A stretch of 64,000 nucleotides of DNA from CAYUQT01 sp964596165 (GCA_964596165.1 CAZQTW010000020.1:1-64000); one strand, 5' to 3'. Positions 7,571-17,428 are shown, counted from the first letter of the stretch. The notes: generated from the sequence alone by a model not told the origin. Program-made: numbers and translations.

Positions 7571-10500
7571 CTACCAAGTCACCTCGACTGCCAGCTTCTG
7601 ACCGCGTTCAAGCGTTACAGAGGGCGGCGTGAGAAGCATCTTGCCGTCGATGCACTGCGACGAGCACGCCACCGCCTTGCCGTCGATGGAAACCGACGCC
7701 TTCGCCGACGTGACCGCCTCAGGCAACCCGAGCGAAAGCTGCCGCAGCGGCAGCCGGCCATAGGCGACGGTCAACTCATTTCGCTGCGTGTGCCCCTCGC
7801 GTTTCTGGCTGAAGCTGCCCCAACCCTCGGCCGTGGTGAAGAACGACTGGTGGTTCTCCGGTTGGATCCTCGGGTCGAAGCCGAGCGATTGTGTCGGGCC
7901 GCAATAGGTATATCCCTGGGCGGCCAGCAGGAGCGACCAACTGCTCATCGCGCGGGCGTAGTGATCGCCGCACTCGATCTCGTTCCACGGGTTCCGCTTG
8001 ATGCCGTTGTAGCGTTCGCGAGCGCCCTTCACGATCGCCAGGCCCTCGTCAAGCTGGCCTTCCCAAATCTTGTGGGCGGCCACCTGATACTCCACGCCCG
8101 TCCACGCCTCATCGCGATAGAGGATCGGGTCGGCCGGCCGTCCGCCCTTGGGCCACGATCCGCAGAGCAACGCCTTGTCGTCGCCGTCGGCGAACTGGAG
8201 GTACCGCTGCGTGCCCTGGAATCCAACCTGTGTCCAAAGCCAGTTGTACTTGAAGATCGCCTTGAGCGACGATCGAACCTGATCGAGCGGCAGGATGTCT
8301 CCCAGATTCAGAATGCGGGCCCACCACTGACCGACGACCTGATCGGCCCACACGCCCGTGCCGTAACCCAGATTGATAGTATCGGCCTTCTGGATGTAGT
8401 ACTCGCCGTTGAACAGCTCGGCGGCGCACTTGGCTCGGCCCCTCTCGAAGACGCTGCGGAATCGCTTGGCGGCGTCGGCATCCCCGAAGACCTTGGCCAG
8501 TTCTTCCGCCGCTCGTAGCGCGCCCAGATACAGCGACGTGACAAACGTGTTGTGGCCATAGATGTCGCGATCGTACGTGTTGAACTGCGGCTGTTCCATC
8601 ACGCCATCCTGATCTTTGTCCCAGGTCGTGATGGCGAACTCCATCGCCTTCTTGATCCTTGTCCAGCGTTCCTTGGTGAACGCTTCATCAGGACTCTGGA
8701 GGTATTCACGATAGGCCTTCAGGACCGCGCCGCACTGTCCGTCGGCCACCGGCATGTCGCCCTCAGGCGTCTTGGGCCGAGGGATCCGCACCCGATGGGC
8801 GCAACCGCCCGTCTCGAACTGGCTGTAGTCCAGCTCAGTCACCCGCATGTTACGCTCAATCCCCGGCCAGAGCTTGGCCAATGCCTGCTCGTAGTTCCAC
8901 ACATGGTTGCAATTCATCGGGCAGCAGCCACTGTTGCCGCCACAGCCCTCGAACGCGGCAAACGTCCCATCGACGCACCAGAAACACGTCTGCGAGCGAA
9001 TGATCGAGGCCTGTGAGCCGAATGCGTCGATCAGATAGTGCGGCAACGTGCCTGCATAAAGCGTGTCTCGATACAGCCGCGTCTCGGCCACCAGCCGGTC
9101 GAGGTTCTCCGCGACATACTTCGCCACTTCTGGCGCGTCCGCAAACCACGTCGTGTACCGGTTTCCGACGTTGGCTTCACCCCAATAGTGATTCGGGAAG
9201 TTCCACGCGATCACGAAGGGGATCGTAACGCTCTGCCCGGCCGCAAGTGTGACGTTGGCGCTGAGTGCCCCGTTGTACGTGCTGCCCACAGGCGACGGCC
9301 GGACCGGACGGTCGTCATCGCTGAAACCACCGCGACTCGAAAAATCGGTCCAGAACCGGCTGCGGCGGGTCCATGCGACGCGATGGCCGACCTCTCTATG
9401 TGGCGTGGCCAGGCACATCGTTCCGTAGGCGTCATTTGTCTTGGATAGGCCATCGGGGACGGTCATCTTGATCCCCATCTGGTTCGCTACGAACATCAGC
9501 AGGCGGTTGCGGTCCTGGGGCGAGGTGCGCTCGCGGCCACGAGCGAAATCGCCCAGAACCACGATGACGCGACCCTTATCGACGCGGCCGGCAATGACGA
9601 GCGGTTCTCCGCCGGCGCCCTTAACCAGGACCTCGGCACCCGGTCGAAGCACCAGGTCCGCCATGCGGCCGGTGGCGACCATACTCACCGGTGCGGAAGT
9701 GCCCGGAAGGGTCACCGACGCGGCGCCCTTGGCCGACGGGGCGGTGTGGAACTCGAACGGCAACAGAGAAGCGATCATCTCAGCCTGCTCTTTTGGCCAC
9801 GCGTCGGGAGGCAGATTGCTGAACCGAATGTCGTCCACCAGGATGTGCCCCCAGCCGCCGGTCTGATCGTCCACGATCTGAAGCTTCGCGTTCTTGCCGA
9901 GCCACCTCTCGACATCCCAGGATTTCCGGGCGAGTTGTTCGGTGTCGTGTCCCGTCTCGCTGAGGACGACCTGGTCTTTGACCAGCAGGTTCAGACAGCA
10001 CTTTCCTGGCTTATTGCCGCCGCCGATAAGGAAATTGATGTATCGAAGCTCGATGGTAAACTCGGGGCTAACCAGTGTGCCCTTCGTCTCGTCGTCGGGC
10101 AAGAATGTGTTGACCAGCCCTTTGCCCAGGAATCCGCTGACGGGCTGTTGCCAGTTGATCTTGCCCTTGGCCGGGCCGCTGCCCACCGCCTTGCCCTCGG
10201 CGACCCACGGACCGTAATCATCGCCCTCGAAATCCGCAAAGGTCTTCTCGATTCGTCCCTCCTGACCGACCTGCCGGCTCTCAGCGATCGAACGCAGCCA
10301 CGGATGAACCGCGCCGCTCAGAATCAGTGTGGCGCCCGCTCTGGCGTCGGCGGCGATGACCTTCTGATGTTCGAACATCTGTGAGGCCGGGTCCTGTCCG
10401 TTCAGCCACCAGCATCTCCGTTCCGATCCGACGCTGGGGTTCTTGGCAACATCCTGACATGCTCGTTGAACTGAAGGCAGTGAGACTCCTTCGAGGGGCC

Positions 10501-11329
10501 ATCGACGGTCGGCCCAGGCGAGTTCGTGGTCGCGCACGATCGCCAGGGGCGGATCGGCCTTGGGCGGGTCGGCGCCGATGACGCCCATGCGAATTGCCGT
10601 CATGCGATCGTCTTGGAACTTCTCATTGATGTTGTGGCCGTACGAGTCGAGCCGCACGCCCTTGGACGCATGATGCCCCGTGTGGCCGACGGCATTCTGA
10701 AGTGTGGCCAACAGTTGCACCCGCACGGGCTGCTGCGCGGGATTCCTCAGATGATACAGGAAAATCGCGCAGGGCAGGGCGGAATCCTTCTCGTTGAGGG
10801 GGATCATCGGGTTGAGGGCTTCGAGCGTCGCTTCGACCGGAAGCTCGGGATCGATGTAGCGGACCGTTGCGATCGGATATTCCCCACGAAACTCAACGGA
10901 CTCGCAGCCGGGCAGGTCACCGAGGTCGCCTTCCTGCAAGATGCGAAGCGTCACTCGGCCCTCGTTGGTCTGGACGCGAATTGCGAAGAAGCTGTCATCC
11001 ACGAACGAGGCCTTGTTGATCTGGTTGAAGATCTGCCATTCGACGAGCCGACCGGTGCCGTGCAGGGCAACACTACCGGTGCCGATCCCGCCGAGCGGAA
11101 ACGCCACCTTCTGGAGCGACGGACCGACATACGTGATGGGCTTGCCGCGCTGAAGCAACTGGTCCCACCAGCCCTTGGGCGGTGGCACCTTGGCCTCGGG
11201 TGGGAAGTCACCTTCCTTCGCGCGGAGCGGCTTACCGGTGGCCAGGGCCGTTGCGGCCGCCCCCGCCTTGAGGAATTCCCTGCGTGATACGCTGCTGCAA
11301 TTGCACGATCGCGAGCATCCCGATCCCAT
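7571..11329 (-). CDS. Tat-exported GH116-family glycosidase with large inserted modules
   Basis: The 1252-residue protein begins with an RRxFLK Tat signal (residues 16-20). An N-terminal beta domain follows with FPLGGIGTGSVALHG, typical of GH116 (GBA2-like beta-glucosidase/glucosylceramidase). The C-terminal (alpha/alpha)6 domain includes FNTYDRDIYG, where the Asp aligns with the GH116 acid/base. Between them, residues about 290-625 are an insertion. It contains a beta-sandwich module (FEGDDYGPW to GGWGHILVDD, about 365-508) of the kind also found in planctomycete sulfatase and levanase-like proteins. A segment with a fold like ThuA/glutamine amidotransferases may follow (VIVVLGDFARG). Usual GH116 proteins are about 800-950 residues. 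The ATG at 11329 has GGAG 8 nt upstream. It likely cleaves a beta-linked glucoside or xyloside outside the cytoplasm. Confidence 0.75.
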   Translation of the reverse strand: MGSGCSRSCNCSSVSRREFLKAGAAATALATGKPLRAKEGDFPPEAKVPPPKGWWDQLLQRGKPITYVGPSLQKVAFPLGGIGTGSVALHGTGRLVEWQIFNQINKASFVDDSFFAIRVQTNEGRVTLRILQEGDLGDLPGCESVEFRGEYPIATVRYIDPELPVEATLEALNPMIPLNEKDSALPCAIFLYHLRNPAQQPVRVQLLATLQNAVGHTGHHASKGVRLDSYGHNINEKFQDDRMTAIRMGVIGADPPKADPPLAIVRDHELAWADRRWPLEGVSLPSVQRACQDVAKNPSVGSERRCWWLNGQDPASQMFEHQKVIAADARAGATLILSGAVHPWLRSIAESRQVGQEGRIEKTFADFEGDDYGPWVAEGKAVGSGPAKGKINWQQPVSGFLGKGLVNTFLPDDETKGTLVSPEFTIELRYINFLIGGGNKPGKCCLNLLVKDQVVLSETGHDTEQLARKSWDVERWLGKNAKLQIVDDQTGGWGHILVDDIRFSNLPPDAWPKEQAEMIASLLPFEFHTAPSAKGAASVTLPGTSAPVSMVATGRMADLVLRPGAEVLVKGAGGEPLVIAGRVDKGRVIVVLGDFARGRERTSPQDRNRLLMFVANQMGIKMTVPDGLSKTNDAYGTMCLATPHREVGHRVAWTRRSRFWTDFSSRGGFSDDDRPVRPSPVGSTYNGALSANVTLAAGQSVTIPFVIAWNFPNHYWGEANVGNRYTTWFADAPEVAKYVAENLDRLVAETRLYRDTLYAGTLPHYLIDAFGSQASIIRSQTCFWCVDGTFAAFEGCGGNSGCCPMNCNHVWNYEQALAKLWPGIERNMRVTELDYSQFETGGCAHRVRIPRPKTPEGDMPVADGQCGAVLKAYREYLQSPDEAFTKERWTRIKKAMEFAITTWDKDQDGVMEQPQFNTYDRDIYGHNTFVTSLYLGALRAAEELAKVFGDADAAKRFRSVFERGRAKCAAELFNGEYYIQKADTINLGYGTGVWADQVVGQWWARILNLGDILPLDQVRSSLKAIFKYNWLWTQVGFQGTQRYLQFADGDDKALLCGSWPKGGRPADPILYRDEAWTGVEYQVAAHKIWEGQLDEGLAIVKGARERYNGIKRNPWNEIECGDHYARAMSSWSLLLAAQGYTYCGPTQSLGFDPRIQPENHQSFFTTAEGWGSFSQKREGHTQRNELTVAYGRLPLRQLSLGLPEAVTSAKASVSIDGKAVACSSQCIDGKMLLTPPSVTLERGQKLAVEVTW

Positions 11330-11447
11330 GGTCTTCTCCGTCGAAAGGGCAAGCGGTGCTTCGTTGTGACCGGCGGACACGGCGAGTATTATGCGCCAAA
11401 GATCGAACGGGTCCAGCGCGGTCGGTGCTTGACTCGGGAGCGTCGTC

Positions 11448-12497
11448 ATGGGGTCGGATCCAATCCGGGTGCTTCAAATCGGTGCGGGTTCCATGGGAAC
11501 CCGCAGATTGCGGGATCTCTGTATACGATCGGACGTGACGCCGGCGCTGTTCGATGAACGACAGGATCGGCGCGACAGGGCGAAGGAACGATTCGGAGTC
11601 GTGACCTTCGCCACGCTTTCGGACGCGCTGGCCTGGACGCCTCAGGCATTGGTCATCTCCTCACCACCGGATCAACACGAACTCTAAGTCGACTTGGCGC
11701 TTGAGCGAGGGATTCACCATTTCTGCGAGGCACACGTCTGGACACCCGACTTCCGAAAGATCGAGGCGGCGGTTGCCAAGCAGGCCGGCCTGGTGTGCGC
11801 CTCGTCGTGTTCAATGCATTTCCTACCCGTGGTCCGAACGCTCAAGCAGACCGTTCGCGATCGGTTGGGCACGCTGCAGTCCTATCAGATGTCGTTGTCC
11901 GTCTGGCTGCCGAGCTGGCATCCGTGGGAGGCCGGGCAATTCTATGCATGGCGGCGACCCACGGCGGCCGCCCGCGAGATGGTGCCGTTCGAACTCCTCT
12001 ATCTGAACGATGTCTTCGGGCGTCCCCTTCGCGTCGCAGGATCGGTCGGAAAGCGCGGCCAACTGGACCTCGATTGCGAAGACACCTGGTGCCTCCAGAT
12101 GGAGTTGGACAGCGGGGCGTACGGCCAATTAAGCGTGCTGATGGCCAGCCCGGTCCTCGAGCGCCGGGGTGGTTGCCACGGAACGTCGGGCAGCGTGGTG
12201 TTCGACATTTTCAGCGGGCACATCGATCTGACCCTCGCCGATGGGGTCCCGCATCGAACGGAGTGCGGGGCGATGAAGGAGGTTCTGGAGGCGGCCTACG
12301 CCGAGGAGATCGGAACATTCATCGAAGCGATTCCAGGCCGGGCGACCTGGCCACATTCCTACCGCCAGAGCAGCCTGGCCACCGCGACCTTGGCCGCGGC
12401 GGAAGTCAGTGCGAAGACCGGGCGTTGGGAAAAGGTTGATCCCGCAGTTCAGCCGGCCCGGACCCCGGACGAGGCCGGCGCGCTGCGTCGGAGCTAG
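11448..12497 (+). pseudogene. Gfo/Idh/MocA oxidoreductase gene interrupted by an in-frame TAA
   Basis: The N-terminal part has the Rossmann nucleotide motif IGAGSMG, and reading continues in the same frame after a TAA at 11685-11687 into a complete C-terminal domain (ALERGIHHFCEAHVW and on). In this family the segment normally reads as one stretch; a TAC (Tyr) to TAA change would explain the stop. The SLSVWLPSWHPWE motif in the second half is seen in oxidoreductases of nucleotide-sugar and nonulosonate clusters. The intact protein would be 349 residues and use NAD(P) to oxidise or reduce a sugar. It heads a run of surface-glycan genes, and the next gene starts 2 nt after its stop. Confidence 0.7.
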
Positions 12498-12499
12498 GG

Positions 12500-13373
12500 A
12501 TGGGTATTGACTTTGAATCTGTGCTCCAGGTCCGTCGGGTTCACTATGTTCGTATAGTCCCGCCACGAGTCTTCGCGGCATCCGTCTTGTGCACTCTGGT
12601 TATGAGCTGGACTTGCCCATTGCTCGAGGCCCAAGTGAAGTGGGGATCGCCGTTGCCCATCGAGGTCACCGGTCCTGACGGGGCGGCGATACCCACGTTG
12701 CACGACGGCCAAACGGATGTGGGTGTGTCTGTCTCTGAAGGCTCATACACGATTCGGCTTCGCAAGCGAGAACCCGTGATTGCGTTCGGCGCGTACCTTC
12801 AAGCCAAGGGCAAAGGGCGGCTGACGGTTCGATGCGATGATGTCATGCCGCGGGCCATTGCGTTCGAACCAGGCGATCGGTGGTATCGGCTACGGCTGCC
12901 TGTCTCGAATGCGGCATACGTTACTGTGGCCGCTGAGGGTGGCGAGGCAGTCTGGACAGAGACTGAGGTGATGACGCGCACGCCGGTCACAACGCGGCCG
13001 GCAAGCATCTCACCGCAGGAGGCGCGGGTACAGATCGACGTGCCCACCACCCATCCGGCGCCGACATGTGACGTCCCGCCGGGTTTCATGTGCAACTGGT
13101 TCGATCGCGGTCTGACTGACGCCCTGACCAAACCCGAACCAAAGGCGGAACTGATCGAGCGACTGAAGGAGTTCGGCACCGGATCGATTCGATACCCCGG
13201 CGGCTCTTGGACCTACGGTTATCCTCCGTATGCGGACGCCGTGCCGGTCTTCGTGAAGGCGGGCAGATTATCATCTGCAGCAAGGAAGAGCGGCGACGTC
13301 GTCGCCGGGGAACCGTCTTGAGTTTGAGTCGCCGCCGTTCAGTGTCGTGGGCCTCAAGGTCGGCCTCAAATAG
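12500..13373 (+). pseudogene. Remnant of a secreted glycosidase with internal deletion and frameshift
   Basis: The first frame (12500-13321) encodes a signal peptide, a beta-rich N-terminal region and the start of a barrel (FGTGSIRYPGGSWTYGY), resembling the beginning of arabinofuranosidase or GH39/GH79-like enzymes. It then dissolves into non-homologous sequence after about 13255. In another frame, positions 13263-13373 encode LEFESPPFSVVGLKVGLK, the beta-strand ending typical of such enzymes, with a stop at 13371-13373. The catalytic centre (300 or more residues) is missing. The original stop would sit 13 bp before the next gene, consistent with an ancestral operon. Family assignment is tentative. 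Confidence 0.5.
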
Positions 13374-13386
13374 GCATGGACAGGTC

Positions 13387-14550
13387 ATGCCCATTCGCGT
13401 GTTTATGCTGATCACCGATTTGAAGACGGGTGGCGTCCCCCTGCACGTTCACAGACTGGCCTCGTCGCTTGATCGATCCGAGTTCGAGGTCCGGGTGGCC
13501 TGTCTTTCACCGCCGGGCGAGGTGAGCGGGATGCTGGAGAAGGCCGGCATTCCGACGTTGGCGTGCGGGGCGGAGGGGGCATGGGACGTGGCTGCCTTGT
13601 GGCATCTGGTGAGACTCCTTCGTCGGCATTCGCCCGACGTGCTCCACGCCTTCCTCTTCCACGCCAATACGGCCGCAAGTCTGGTCGGATCGCTTGGAGG
13701 GTTGCCGGTGCGTCGAATGATCCATGAGATCCAGTCGGTAGAAATTGAGCGCCGGTGGCATCTGACGATCGGCGGCCTGCTGTGCCGAATGTGCCGTTGT
13801 GTCGTGGGCAACTCGCAAGCCGTGGTCGAGCACCTTCACCGTGGAGCGCACATCCCCGTTTCTCGCCTTCGATTGATCCCGGGCGGTGTTGATCTGGGTC
13901 GCTTCAGCAAGGCGACGGCGGTGTCTCGCGCGAGCCTCCGTGTTCCCGAAAGTGCGAGGCTACTGATGTGGGTAGGTCGACTTGATCCGATCAAGGGGCT
14001 GGACGAACTCGTCGATGCGGTGGCGTTGTTGAGAGACCCCTCCGTGCATCTCGTCCTTGTGGGGGAGGGCGAGTACGAGTCCGCGATTCGCAGAAGGATC
14101 AACGCATCCGGCCTGAGCGGTCATATCCGTTTTGCAGGGCGCCGCGACGATGTGCCCAATCTCCTCGCTGCCGCCGACGTCTTCGTGTTCCCGTCACGAA
14201 CGGAAGGAATGCCCAATGCCCTGCTGGAAGCGATGGCCGTTGGCTTGCCGATTGTGACGACAGATGTGCCGGGCTGCCGCGACCTGATTGTGGATGGCCG
14301 GACCGGACTGTTGGCGCCCCCCGGCCGTCCGGATGAATTGGCCGATCGGATTCGACGCCTCCTCTCCGACAGTGGACTGGCCGGCGCCTTGTCCCGAGCC
14401 GCCCGGCTCTCAGCGGAGAAGCACGCATGGGAGGCTTGCGTGCAACGGTATGCGGCTCTCTATCGAGCCGTTGCGGGCAAGAGCCCATGTGCGGGTTTCC
14501 GACGATCTGACGGGTCCGGCCATTGGTCCCCAAGGTTGACGCACGACTGA
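13387..14550 (+). CDS. GT4-family glycosyltransferase
   Basis: The 387-residue protein is a GT-B fold retaining glycosyltransferase. The N-terminal domain shows DLKTGGVPLHVHRLA, an acceptor-side motif with glycine-rich loop. The C-terminal domain has VGRLDPIKGLDELVDA and the E-x7-E nucleotide-sugar motif in TEGMPNALLEAMAVGLP. It transfers a sugar from a nucleotide donor to a surface polysaccharide or lipid acceptor in the cytoplasm. The ATG at 13387 is the natural start; an upstream frame is only an Arg-rich leader. It follows the oxidoreductase and glycosidase remnant and probably belonged to the same transcript. A short GC hairpin (CCCCG, 5-nt loop, CGGGG) lies downstream at 14631-14645. 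Confidence 0.85.
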   Translation: MPIRVFMLITDLKTGGVPLHVHRLASSLDRSEFEVRVACLSPPGEVSGMLEKAGIPTLACGAEGAWDVAALWHLVRLLRRHSPDVLHAFLFHANTAASLVGSLGGLPVRRMIHEIQSVEIERRWHLTIGGLLCRMCRCVVGNSQAVVEHLHRGAHIPVSRLRLIPGGVDLGRFSKATAVSRASLRVPESARLLMWVGRLDPIKGLDELVDAVALLRDPSVHLVLVGEGEYESAIRRRINASGLSGHIRFAGRRDDVPNLLAAADVFVFPSRTEGMPNALLEAMAVGLPIVTTDVPGCRDLIVDGRTGLLAPPGRPDELADRIRRLLSDSGLAGALSRAARLSAEKHAWEACVQRYAALYRAVAGKSPCAGFRRSDGSGHWSPRLTHD

Positions 14551-14684
14551 GTGAAGGATGTCCTTCTCCGGCGTGTTCTTGAATCCGTCCGGTTTCCCAC
14601 GTAGCATGGACCGCAATCGGGAACTGCTTCCCCCGCGTGACGGGGTGACGAAAGCATTCACGCGAGCCCTCCGTTGATACGGAA

Positions 14685-16121
14685 ATGTCACACGATCCAC
14701 GAACAGTCCGTGAGGTGCTATCAATGATTCTGGGTACGACGGTTCTGTTCTCAGCGGTACCCACGTCCGCCGGCCTTGGGGCATCCGTGCGAGCCGGCGC
14801 GGCCCGGGTGGACATCACGCCCGAGGGTCCCATTCGCATGGCCGGGTATTCCGCGCGGCGCACGGAGTCCGAGGGCGTCGAGCAACGGCTCTGGGCGAAG
14901 GCGCTGGCGATCGACGGTGGGACGACGGGTCCGGCCGTACTGCTCAGCGTGGAGAACTGCGAGGTTCCCGGGTGGGTTACGGAGGAAGTCGCCTCGCGAC
15001 TTCGGAAGAAGGCTGCAGTTTCCCGAGAGCGTTTCGTTCTCTGTTCGACGCACACGCATTCGGCGCCTTGCCTGAAGGGGTCGCTGCCTGCGATGTTCGG
15101 CGAACCCCTTCCGAGCGACCAGCAGGTGCGAGTCGATCGATATACGGATTCCCTCGTGGAGAAGCTGGCCGCCGTGTCTTTGGACGCCTTGGCCGCTCGA
15201 CAACCCGCTCAACTGGATTGGGCACAGGGCGAAGTGGGTTTCGCAACCAATCGCCGTGCGAAGCAGGACAACGGTCAGTATCGGATCGGCGTGAACAACA
15301 GCGGACCGGTCGACCCTGCCCTGCCCTTGTTGAGGGTGCGCGACGCGGCGGGGAGGCCCTTCGCGGTCGTCGCGAACTATGCGTGCCACTGTACGACGCT
15401 GGGATCGGACTTCAACCGCATCTGCGGCGACTGGGGCGGCTATGCGCAGGAGTACGTCGAGGGCGCGCATCCGGGCGTCATGTGTCTCATCACGATCGGC
15501 TGCGGCGCGGACGCCGACCCGCAGCCCCGGACGGGTTTGGAGTATGCCAAACAGCATGGCCGGGTGTTTGCGACGGAGATTTCCCGCCTCTTGAGTGCGG
15601 GGAGCTTCAAGCCGGTGAACGGCGTGCCGACGTGTAGGCTTGAACGGATCGTGTTGCCCTTCGATACGATTCCGCCTCGCAAGGATTGGGAGGAGCTCGC
15701 TCGGCACGACGGACAGATCGGCTATCACGCTCGGATGCAATTGGCGCGCCTCGATCGCGGCGAGAGTCTGCAGAAGGAGTTGGACTATTCCGTGCAGACC
15801 TGGGTGTGGGGTCAGGATTTGGCCATGGTGTTTTTGGCCGGCGAGGTGGTGGTCGATTATTCGCTTCGGCTCAAGAGGGAGCTGGACGCCAATCGGCTCT
15901 GGGTGACGGCCTATGCGAACGACGTGCCCTGCTACATCCCTTCAAATCGAGTCTTGAGCGAGGGAGGATACGAAGCCGAGTACTCCATGCTCTACTACGA
16001 TCGCCCCGCGCGCCTCGGTCCGAAGGTGGAAGACCTCGTCATCGGCGCCGTGCATCGGCTCCTTCCGGACGGGTTTCGTACGATGAAGACGCCGTCCCCT
16101 GGAAAGCAAGCCCATCAGTAG
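14685..16121 (+). CDS. Neutral/alkaline ceramidase-like hydrolase (N-terminal zinc domain only)
   Basis: The 478-residue protein has an N-terminal signal (hydrophobic residues 14-28) and the zinc-dependent core of neutral ceramidases. Candidate zinc ligands are His residues in CSTHTHSAP and in NYACHCTTL, with GDWGGYAQ nearby; MAGYSARR near the N-terminus is also typical. Full-length neutral ceramidases carry an additional C-terminal immunoglobulin-like domain that is absent here, and short versions are common in planctomycetes. The substrate could be ceramide or another N-acyl lipid; the sequence does not decide. The ATG at 14724 is an alternative start. A hairpin (CCCCG, 9-nt loop, CGGGG at 16130-16148) follows. 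Confidence 0.75.
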   Translation: MSHDPRTVREVLSMILGTTVLFSAVPTSAGLGASVRAGAARVDITPEGPIRMAGYSARRTESEGVEQRLWAKALAIDGGTTGPAVLLSVENCEVPGWVTEEVASRLRKKAAVSRERFVLCSTHTHSAPCLKGSLPAMFGEPLPSDQQVRVDRYTDSLVEKLAAVSLDALAARQPAQLDWAQGEVGFATNRRAKQDNGQYRIGVNNSGPVDPALPLLRVRDAAGRPFAVVANYACHCTTLGSDFNRICGDWGGYAQEYVEGAHPGVMCLITIGCGADADPQPRTGLEYAKQHGRVFATEISRLLSAGSFKPVNGVPTCRLERIVLPFDTIPPRKDWEELARHDGQIGYHARMQLARLDRGESLQKELDYSVQTWVWGQDLAMVFLAGEVVVDYSLRLKRELDANRLWVTAYANDVPCYIPSNRVLSEGGYEAEYSMLYYDRPARLGPKVEDLVIGAVHRLLPDGFRTMKTPSPGKQAHQ

Positions 16122-16201
16122 ATGCTTGACCCCGAAGTCCGTACGGGGATAGAGTGCCCGCGGTAGGCGTGACACGTCATCGCCCTCGTAGGAGGAGTCC
16201 C

Positions 16202-17428
16202 ATGAGCAAGTTAGCCATACACGGCGGCGCCGCCGTACACGACAGCGGCCGGCGGCCTTGGCCCCGATGGCCTGAAGTGAGCGAGGCGAGTTGGAAGGTG
16301 CAGGAACAGGCCTTCCGCGAGGTGTACCTGAGCGCCACCGAGGGTCTGCCGCAGCCGCGGGGGCATCGGTTTGCCAAGGTGTTCTGTCAGTACCTCGGCG
16401 CGAAACACGGATTGTTGACCACCTCGGGGACGAATGCACTGAAGATTGCCCTGGCGGCCGTTACGGACACCGACGGTTTGGGTTACAACGGCGAGTGCAT
16501 TGTGCCGAACTACACCTTCATCGCCACGGCTCATGCGGCGTGGGAGATGGGCTTCTCCGTGCGATTCGTAGACGTGGAGCCGGAGAGCGCCTGTCTGGAT
16601 CCGGTTGCGCTCGAGGCCGCGATCACGCCCAAGACACGGGTCATCATGCCGGTGGATATCCTCGGCTATCCGGCGGACATGGACCGGATCCTTGCGGTGG
16701 CCCGCAAGCACAATCTCAAGGTTGTGGAGGATGCCTGTCAGGCTCATGGCGCCTCCTACAAGGGCAGGAAATGCGGAAGCCTCGCCGATGCGGGCGGTTT
16801 CTCATTTCAATCCACCAAGAATCTGACCAGCGGCGAGGGCGGCTTCATCGCGACCGATTCCGAGGAGATCTACAAACGGGTCCATGCCCTTCATCATGGT
16901 GGCTGCGCGCCGCCGGGAATGAGCCTGGCCGAGCCGATGCCGGGCTACAGTTACCGCGCCTCGGAGTACGTTGCCGTGCTGCTGGAGATCCGATTGAAGG
17001 ATCTGGACGCCCAGTGCGAACGCCGTAACCGGGCGGCGCGATACCTGGGGAACGAACTCAAGGGGATCACCGGAATCCGGCCGGCCAAGGTCGAAGAATA
17101 CGTTACCAACCACGCGTGGCATCTGTATCCGATGCGCTATACGCCATCGGCCTTCGGCGGGAAGTCTCGCGATGAGTTCCTCCGGGCGCTCAACGCGGAG
17201 GGCATTCCCTGTTCGTCGGGCTACAGCAACTTGCTGTCGAACCACCCGATGACCAGGGGGGTTCGAAAACGGCATCCCGATCTGGTCGCGGAAAACCCGT
17301 GCCCGAACACCGAGCGCATCTGCGGAGAGAGTGTGTGGTTGTTCCAGTCGATTCTCCTTGCCGATGAGAAGGACTTGGCCGACATCCCCGAGGCCATTCG
17401 CAAGATCCAGAAGGCGTTTCACGCATGA
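16202..17428 (+). CDS. DegT/DnrJ/EryC1/StrS-family PLP aminotransferase
   Basis: The 408-residue protein matches sugar aminotransferases that install amino groups on nucleotide-linked keto-sugars, or related dehydratases. The PLP lysine lies in FQSTKNLTSGEGG, the cofactor-binding aspartate region in VVEDACQAHGA, and the conserved entry GTNALKIAL near residue 79. The ATG at 16202 is preceded by a strong AGGAGG. The last 4 nt overlap the next start (ATGA), so the two are translationally coupled. With the Gfo/Idh and GT4 genes upstream it suggests amino-sugar synthesis for surface glycans, although the intervening ceramidase-like gene makes a single pathway uncertain. Confidence 0.85.
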   Translation: MSKLAIHGGAAVHDSGRRPWPRWPEVSEASWKVQEQAFREVYLSATEGLPQPRGHRFAKVFCQYLGAKHGLLTTSGTNALKIALAAVTDTDGLGYNGECIVPNYTFIATAHAAWEMGFSVRFVDVEPESACLDPVALEAAITPKTRVIMPVDILGYPADMDRILAVARKHNLKVVEDACQAHGASYKGRKCGSLADAGGFSFQSTKNLTSGEGGFIATDSEEIYKRVHALHHGGCAPPGMSLAEPMPGYSYRASEYVAVLLEIRLKDLDAQCERRNRAARYLGNELKGITGIRPAKVEEYVTNHAWHLYPMRYTPSAFGGKSRDEFLRALNAEGIPCSSGYSNLLSNHPMTRGVRKRHPDLVAENPCPNTERICGESVWLFQSILLADEKDLADIPEAIRKIQKAFHA

